33,500 nt of DNA from Mesostigma viride (taxonomy: Eukaryota; Streptophyta; Mesostigmatophyceae; Mesostigmatales; Mesostigmataceae). This document shows positions 29,241-33,500 of this stretch, piece after piece; the first letter of the stretch is position 1; each line of letters starts with the position of its first letter. The DNA lies in NCBI GenBank assembly GCA_009746045.1, contig RPFO01000082.1, positions 4,941,814-4,975,313 of the forward strand. The letters are read 5' to 3'. Position numbers and translations under genes: made by a program. The notes under the pieces are model-generated. The model had not been told where the DNA came from, did not search any database, and worked only from the letters and a program-made list of their open reading frames with translations.

Positions 29241-30030
29241 GGTCGTGGACCAAATTGGGCAGCGAGCAGGGACTGAGATTGCTGAGGTTGTCTGTCGTAC
29301 GGCTCCCGTCGGCGCCCTCCAAAATTGCCACTCCCGATGGTTTGATAGCCACGATGCGCAAAATGGTGGGCCCTGCCTCGATCCACATCCAAAGTGTGCT
29401 TCAACTGAGTGCGCAGGAAAACATACTGCCCTGGCCTAAACCGCAGCTGGCGAGCCATGTATGCGCCCCCCCGGCGCTGAGCGTAGCGCAGGGAGTCCCT
29501 GCTGTGCTGAGCAATGAACAAGTTGTTCATCGCGATGGGCATGACCTTCTTAAAAGTTTCTGCCCTGGCCAGCACCTCAACCAAAAATTGCTGAGCGTTG
29601 TCGAAGGCCATGGGTTCGGGGTGCGCAACCTGTGCCTCCGTAGGCAAAAGAGGATTACGCCCGAACCGAAGGAAATACGGGGAGAAGGTAACGAGAGACT
29701 CTTGGGGAGACATGCGATAACCCATGGCAATCCATGCCAACTCGCGATCCCACCTGGCCGACTCCGGCACCTGCAGGCTCCACTTGCGCAGCGCCTGCTT
29801 GACGGTCTGGACCAATCTCTCAGCCAAACCATTGGCCTGAGGATGCTCCCGAGAAGTGCGACGGTGATCAATAAGACATCCATCCAGCAACTCCTGGAAC
29901 TCACCCCTGAACTCACCACCCTGGTCCGTGACTACCTCCGCGGGAGCCCCAAACCTGGTTATGATGTCCGCAAAATGCTTCGCTGTGGTATAGCGGCATG
30001 CTTGTCATGCAGCAATGGGGATCAACTCAA

Positions 30031-31349
30031 CAGTGTACAGCCATACGCAATACGCAATCATACGGGGCCCATGGGTATGGTGTATAATACGCCATACGGG
30101 GTATAATAATACGCAAATCATGCATACGGGGACTCTTGAAAATGCTGTTTTTTGCATGGTTCAGGGGGTTCTTCAACATTCTGCATGACCAATCAGGCAT
30201 GTTTTTTTTGTGTTCTTGCAACACCACTTGCCTTTATTTAACACATCATCACATAATATTGCCGTTGCCGTCGCTGCATGCCTACAAATACAAGCATTGT
30301 ACATCTGTTGTTATTAATAATGTCTGTAAATAGCACACGGTCAGTCGGCCAACTTGCCAAAAGTAATAAGACATTGTGCCAGAAACAGACATCTTGCCTA
30401 CTCGTGGTAGGCCACCATGCAATATTGATCTACATGAAGCAAGAATCCATACGGGCTGCCAACAATGTGGCTATAGCGTGCAGGATACCATGCATGCCAG
30501 CAACCCGACCCAGCTTCCCTAAACCATTAACACATATGGTACGGTGGCTGGCTAGCTGAGCAGCCTGCATGGCTAAATAAGGCATTTATGTGCATCGCGA
30601 GTCACACCAAATACCCCGCAGCCTGCGACGTAATGCCTCCGGCGGCCTCTTGCACTCGCTCACTCTTGCCTCCTTCGCGTACGTAGCGCCCATGATATGG
30701 CGGGTGCTAGCCTTGCTCGGGTGGTAGAACCCGAGAATTTTGCATCCAAAAGTGTGCACGTCACTTAGCTTGTAGTTACCTGTCGGCTGCCCTTTCTTGT
30801 TGAGAGTCTGTTCTTTCACGATGTGTGTCCAGACAGTCTCGAATACGGCCTGCATCTCGTCGGCCCAGTCATCATCGTGTTCCATAGACCCACACCATCA
30901 CCGTCGCTAGCCATGGTGCCTGCATGGATGTCAATTGTGCTACGATTAAATGTTAGGTGCCAGATACGCGCCCTTGTTGGCAGACAACATAACTTCGTCA
31001 CCTAATTTCCTCGTCCTTCGTCTCCTAGACCCTAGTCCGACACGCAGCAATCTGCAGCAATGCACGTACAGTCGTACATGCACGGCCAGCTTGGCACCTG
31101 CATGTCGTTTATTTGTCGCGGAGTTCCAGGTCGCCTAGATACAGTCTAGTAATTCCGGCTCCACGTGCCGTCCAAAATGATGCCAGAAGCTACTTCGAAC
31201 GCGGTTCATACGCAAAAAATACGCAAAAAATACGCAATACGCAAAAAATACGCAGTGCGTATTTTTTTCCCCATTTTCATACGGAAATCTTGCGTATGGC
31301 GTATAATACGCGCCATACGGCGTATTATACGCCGTATGGCTGTTCACTG
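30031..31349. mobile_element. hAT-type non-autonomous element (1319 bp)
   Basis: A perfect 8 bp target-site duplication CAACTCAA flanks it (30023-30030 and 31350-31357). The ends are 17 bp terminal inverted repeats with one mismatch: CAGTGTACAGCCATACG on the left and the complement of CAGTGAACAGCCATACG on the right. An 8 bp duplication with ends starting CAGTG is diagnostic of the hAT superfamily. Both subterminal zones (30040-30125, 31200-31340) are packed with ATACGC/CATACG motifs, like the repeated motifs bound by hAT transposases. No transposase is encoded. Confidence 0.9.
30586..30885 (-). CDS. ORF carried inside the hAT element
   Basis: A 99-codon frame starts at an ATG in MEHDDDWADEMQAVFETVW and includes KLSDVHTFGCKILGFYHPSK and an Arg-rich end. 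A possible donor (ACAG|GTAAC) lies within it. I recognise no family, and it does not resemble a hAT transposase or BED zinc finger. It may be a captured host gene fragment or a chance frame. Confidence 0.3.
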   Translation of the reverse strand: MEHDDDWADEMQAVFETVWTHIVKEQTLNKKGQPTGNYKLSDVHTFGCKILGFYHPSKASTRHIMGATYAKEARVSECKRPPEALRRRLRGIWCDSRCT

Positions 31350-32075
31350 CAACTCAACCCATTTGCTACTAAAGCTCTCCACGCATACCATGACATAGAG
31401 GTTGCCGTCAGGGCTCTCCTGAAACGGCCCGCACAGATCGACGTGCCAGCGATAAAACAAGCCCTTGATGGGAAGCGACATCAGCTTCTTGGCACCATGA
31501 TCTGCGCTAAAGTTAGCCTTGGTTCGAGCACACGGGACACAGCTGGCCACTACCTGGGCCACCGTGTGTCGCATGTTATTCCACCAATAGCTGGTCCGTA
31601 CGAGGCTGAGCGTGCGATTGCCACCCAAGTGACCATACCGCTCGTGCATGATACGCCTGCACTATAGCAACGCGCTTGTCAGGCGGTGGGACGACCACCC
31701 TACGCTTGCCCAACAGCTTGTACAAAACCCCATCTTCCCAACCATAGGTTGCAGCCCTGTGCTGCACCCTGTTCAACTCCGTTGCCTTCTGAGCAGGAGT
31801 CCAATCGACTGGAGTAGGAGTCAAGACAGCACCCTGCACTTGCTCCAACACTCGACCATCTAGCCAGATATCAGCGGTGTAGCAATCAGCAAGAGAGCTA
31901 CGCGCTAAGAGAGCCTGCACAGCGATCAGCTGCTGCAGAGAAGGATCGATGTCAAAGGACAGAGACCTACCCTCTTCCATAGCGCACACAGCTTTGGATG
32001 GCGTGAATGGAGACGGCCGCACCGGGTCGTCGCTGGTGCCGAAGTCCGCCACAGAGTACTCGACACTGCGCCACC

Positions 32076-32840
32076 ATAGTTAAGCTTTCTTCGCACACGC
32101 AATGTGAAGGATATGGTTGCAATGCAGCAATGTGTGAATATGGTTGGAAACGGAGCTTTGTTAAATCGGATAATGTTTACAGCGCTCAACACTTGAGACT
32201 TGCACACGAGCTTGCCAAGTCAAGGCACAACACGTGAGGCGGGCTCGCAAGAGATGCCCATTTGGCACTGGCCTATTGTTTATATACTTGTGCACTGTGC
32301 TTGCTAGTCCTGAGCAGCCTAGGAGGCCTGCTCAGTAATAACACCCCCGGTACAGTATTCACTACCTGTACAGCGCCCAGTTCCTATACAGTAGGTCTGC
32401 CATACAGGCACAGTGACCACAGAGCACAGTCCACAGTGACTATTGCATCTGCACCTAGAAGTCCAGGACTAAGCCTGCGGTACCAACAGACCACAGGTTA
32501 AGGTTCCTATTTCCTGCGTACGACGTATCAATCCAATACCGTCGTAGGTACAGCACCTAATTCCTGTCAGCCCAGGAATTACTGTCGACCCCATATGTCG
32601 TCGGCAAATATTCACGTCCGACTTAGAAGAACAGCCGGCTCGCGCTCGCGCGCGACCGGGAAGTCGGAACGCCATAACTTTCTTGATACTTGTCGGAATG
32701 AACTCGTTCCGGTGCCGCTGGAATCGCAGAGATATGCCGAATCAGGATCACGCCAATGCGCTTGGCGTTAACTCCAATCCTTTCTTTTCTTGAGCTGTAG
32801 CAGCTCACACAAGTCTACATACAAACACACACAATGGGTA
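32076..32840. other. Unassigned repeat-like DNA
   Basis: No gene is seen. Stretches such as CCTATACAGTAGG and GTACAGCACCTAATTCCTG recur in weak form between 32330 and 32580, suggesting LTR-like or satellite-like sequence, but I could not define borders. Confidence 0.35.
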
Positions 32841-32960
32841 CTGGACATCCTCCCCGACTACAAGTCACAACCCACTGGGCATGACAGTCAGCTTGGATTC
32901 CTGGACATCCTCCCCGACTACAAGTCACAACCCACTGGGCATGACAGTCAGCTTGGATTC
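32841..32960. repeat. 60 bp perfect tandem duplication
   Basis: CTGGACATCCTCCCCGACTA begins each unit, at 32841 and 32901. The two 60 bp units are identical. The unit is open in one frame (LDILPDYKSQPTGHDSQLGF) but this adds no recognised motif. Confidence 0.85.
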
Positions 32961-33339
32961 CTTATTATATGTACATAGCACCCATACTGGCTCAGGAGCA
33001 CAAACAAATTACAATGAGTCCCTATCCCTTCACGGGAGGCTCGTTGTGTTACCCATGTACAAGAGGTTGGCCAACTGTGGCAGCCCATAGGTGTTCAGTT
33101 AAGAACTTGAGAAGTATGTACAACCTTCAGGACCTTAGGCGAAACCCCACAGATCACCCACAACAGCTCATCAGAAAACATTGCTGACCCCCAGACGGGA
33201 GTCGGCGCCGGTCTGCTGCCCCTTATCGAACCAGACACAACATCTACGCGAAGCACATGCAAAACACAAGCTCCTCTACTCGTTCCAACCGTGGAAAATC
33301 AGGGGACCTGTCGCCACCTCACCAGCATGGTGGATGGGT

Positions 33340-33420
33340 CAGCCAGTCCGTGAAACTCCGCCTTAAGACGGCACCAGGGAATCGAACCCCGCCCACAAAC
33401 CACAGATCTGGGGAAACCTC
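33340..33420 (-). repeat. Possible tRNA-derived SINE fragment
   Basis: On the minus strand GGGGTTCGATTCCCTGGTGCC contains a complete pol III B box (GGTTCGATTCC) at about 33370-33385. An upstream A box is only weakly suggested, and no cloverleaf can be folded. Only one copy is in the window. Confidence 0.3.
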
Positions 33421-33500
33421 AGACTGAGATGAAAACCCCAGATAGACATCTCTCCATCAGAGACAATGTCAGACATTCCCACACCAGAGACATGTCTCAC

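Larger units (their letters stand above)
28961..32075 (-). mobile_element. Ty3/gypsy remnant split by a hAT element
   Basis: On the minus strand: a linker after the missing RT/RNase H (32052-31650); an integrase zinc finger with H-x-H...C-x2-C (HERYGHLGGN to ASCVPCARTK, about 31640-31500); the first catalytic Asp (WHVDLCGPF); then the hAT insertion. It continues with VVTDQGGEF (second Asp, about 29930) and HPQANGLAERLVQTVKQ (catalytic Glu, about 29830), a GPY/F-like stretch and a PHD finger. A frame change lies near 31600, an in-frame TGA near 30010, and further shifts near 29390 and 29150. The gag, protease and reverse transcriptase are absent. It is a dead copy. Confidence 0.8.

Noticed and set aside
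32600-32660. Palindromic GCTCGCGCTCGCGCGCGA stretch as a regulatory site
   Set aside because: A simple CG-rich alternation, with no second copy and no gene nearby.

Overview
The window is nuclear DNA of a eukaryote, most likely of the green lineage (an alga or early streptophyte). The reasons are GT-AG introns, GC-rich exons set in AT-richer intergenic DNA, an AIR9-type A9 domain gene, an F-box/WD40-like gene, a DUF7869-type gene, LINE-type retroelements, and a Ty3/gypsy polyprotein with a PHD finger after the integrase. The species cannot be fixed from sequence alone. No rRNA, complete tRNA, CRISPR array or bacterial operon was seen.

Layout. 1-7.35 kb: a decayed DUF7869-type gene on the minus strand (about 310-4063) and an unrecognised, also decayed gene on the plus strand (about 4906-7345). 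They diverge from a fold-back element whose arms carry a GGTGTGCC octamer array. 7.6-8.2 kb: a tandem repeat of about 155 bp with the same octamer nested inside. 8.2-11.2 kb: LINE and SINE-like debris. 11.69-20.10 kb: the only two intact host-like genes, arranged divergently around a 1.1 kb spacer. One encodes a coiled-coil/F-box-like/WD40-like protein (minus, 2 exons, 1218 aa). The other encodes an A9-domain protein (plus, 2 exons, 728 aa). 20.5-27.6 kb: a retroelement cluster. 27.6-33.5 kb: a Ty3/gypsy remnant split by a 1319 bp hAT-type element, then unassigned repeats.

The most interesting content is the LINE-related set. A complete 1943 bp element (21361-23303) encodes only an L1-type ORF1 protein, has no reverse transcriptase, ends in a (TTCAA)n tail on the minus strand, and is bounded by a 14 bp target-site duplication with one mismatch. 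A second family, also with ORF1 running straight into a 3' UTR, left an 828 bp 5'-truncated insertion with a perfect 13 bp target-site duplication, plus an inverted relative 15 kb away. The first family ends in the same 3' stem-loop (10 bp stem, CAAC loop, one bulged base, base-pair substitutions between copies) as a LINE remnant that keeps an ORF2-like C-terminus. This looks like an algal counterpart of the half-L1 (HAL1) strategy: ORF1-only elements that borrow a partner's reverse transcriptase through a shared 3' RNA structure. The sequence shows the structures; the parasitic relationship is inference.
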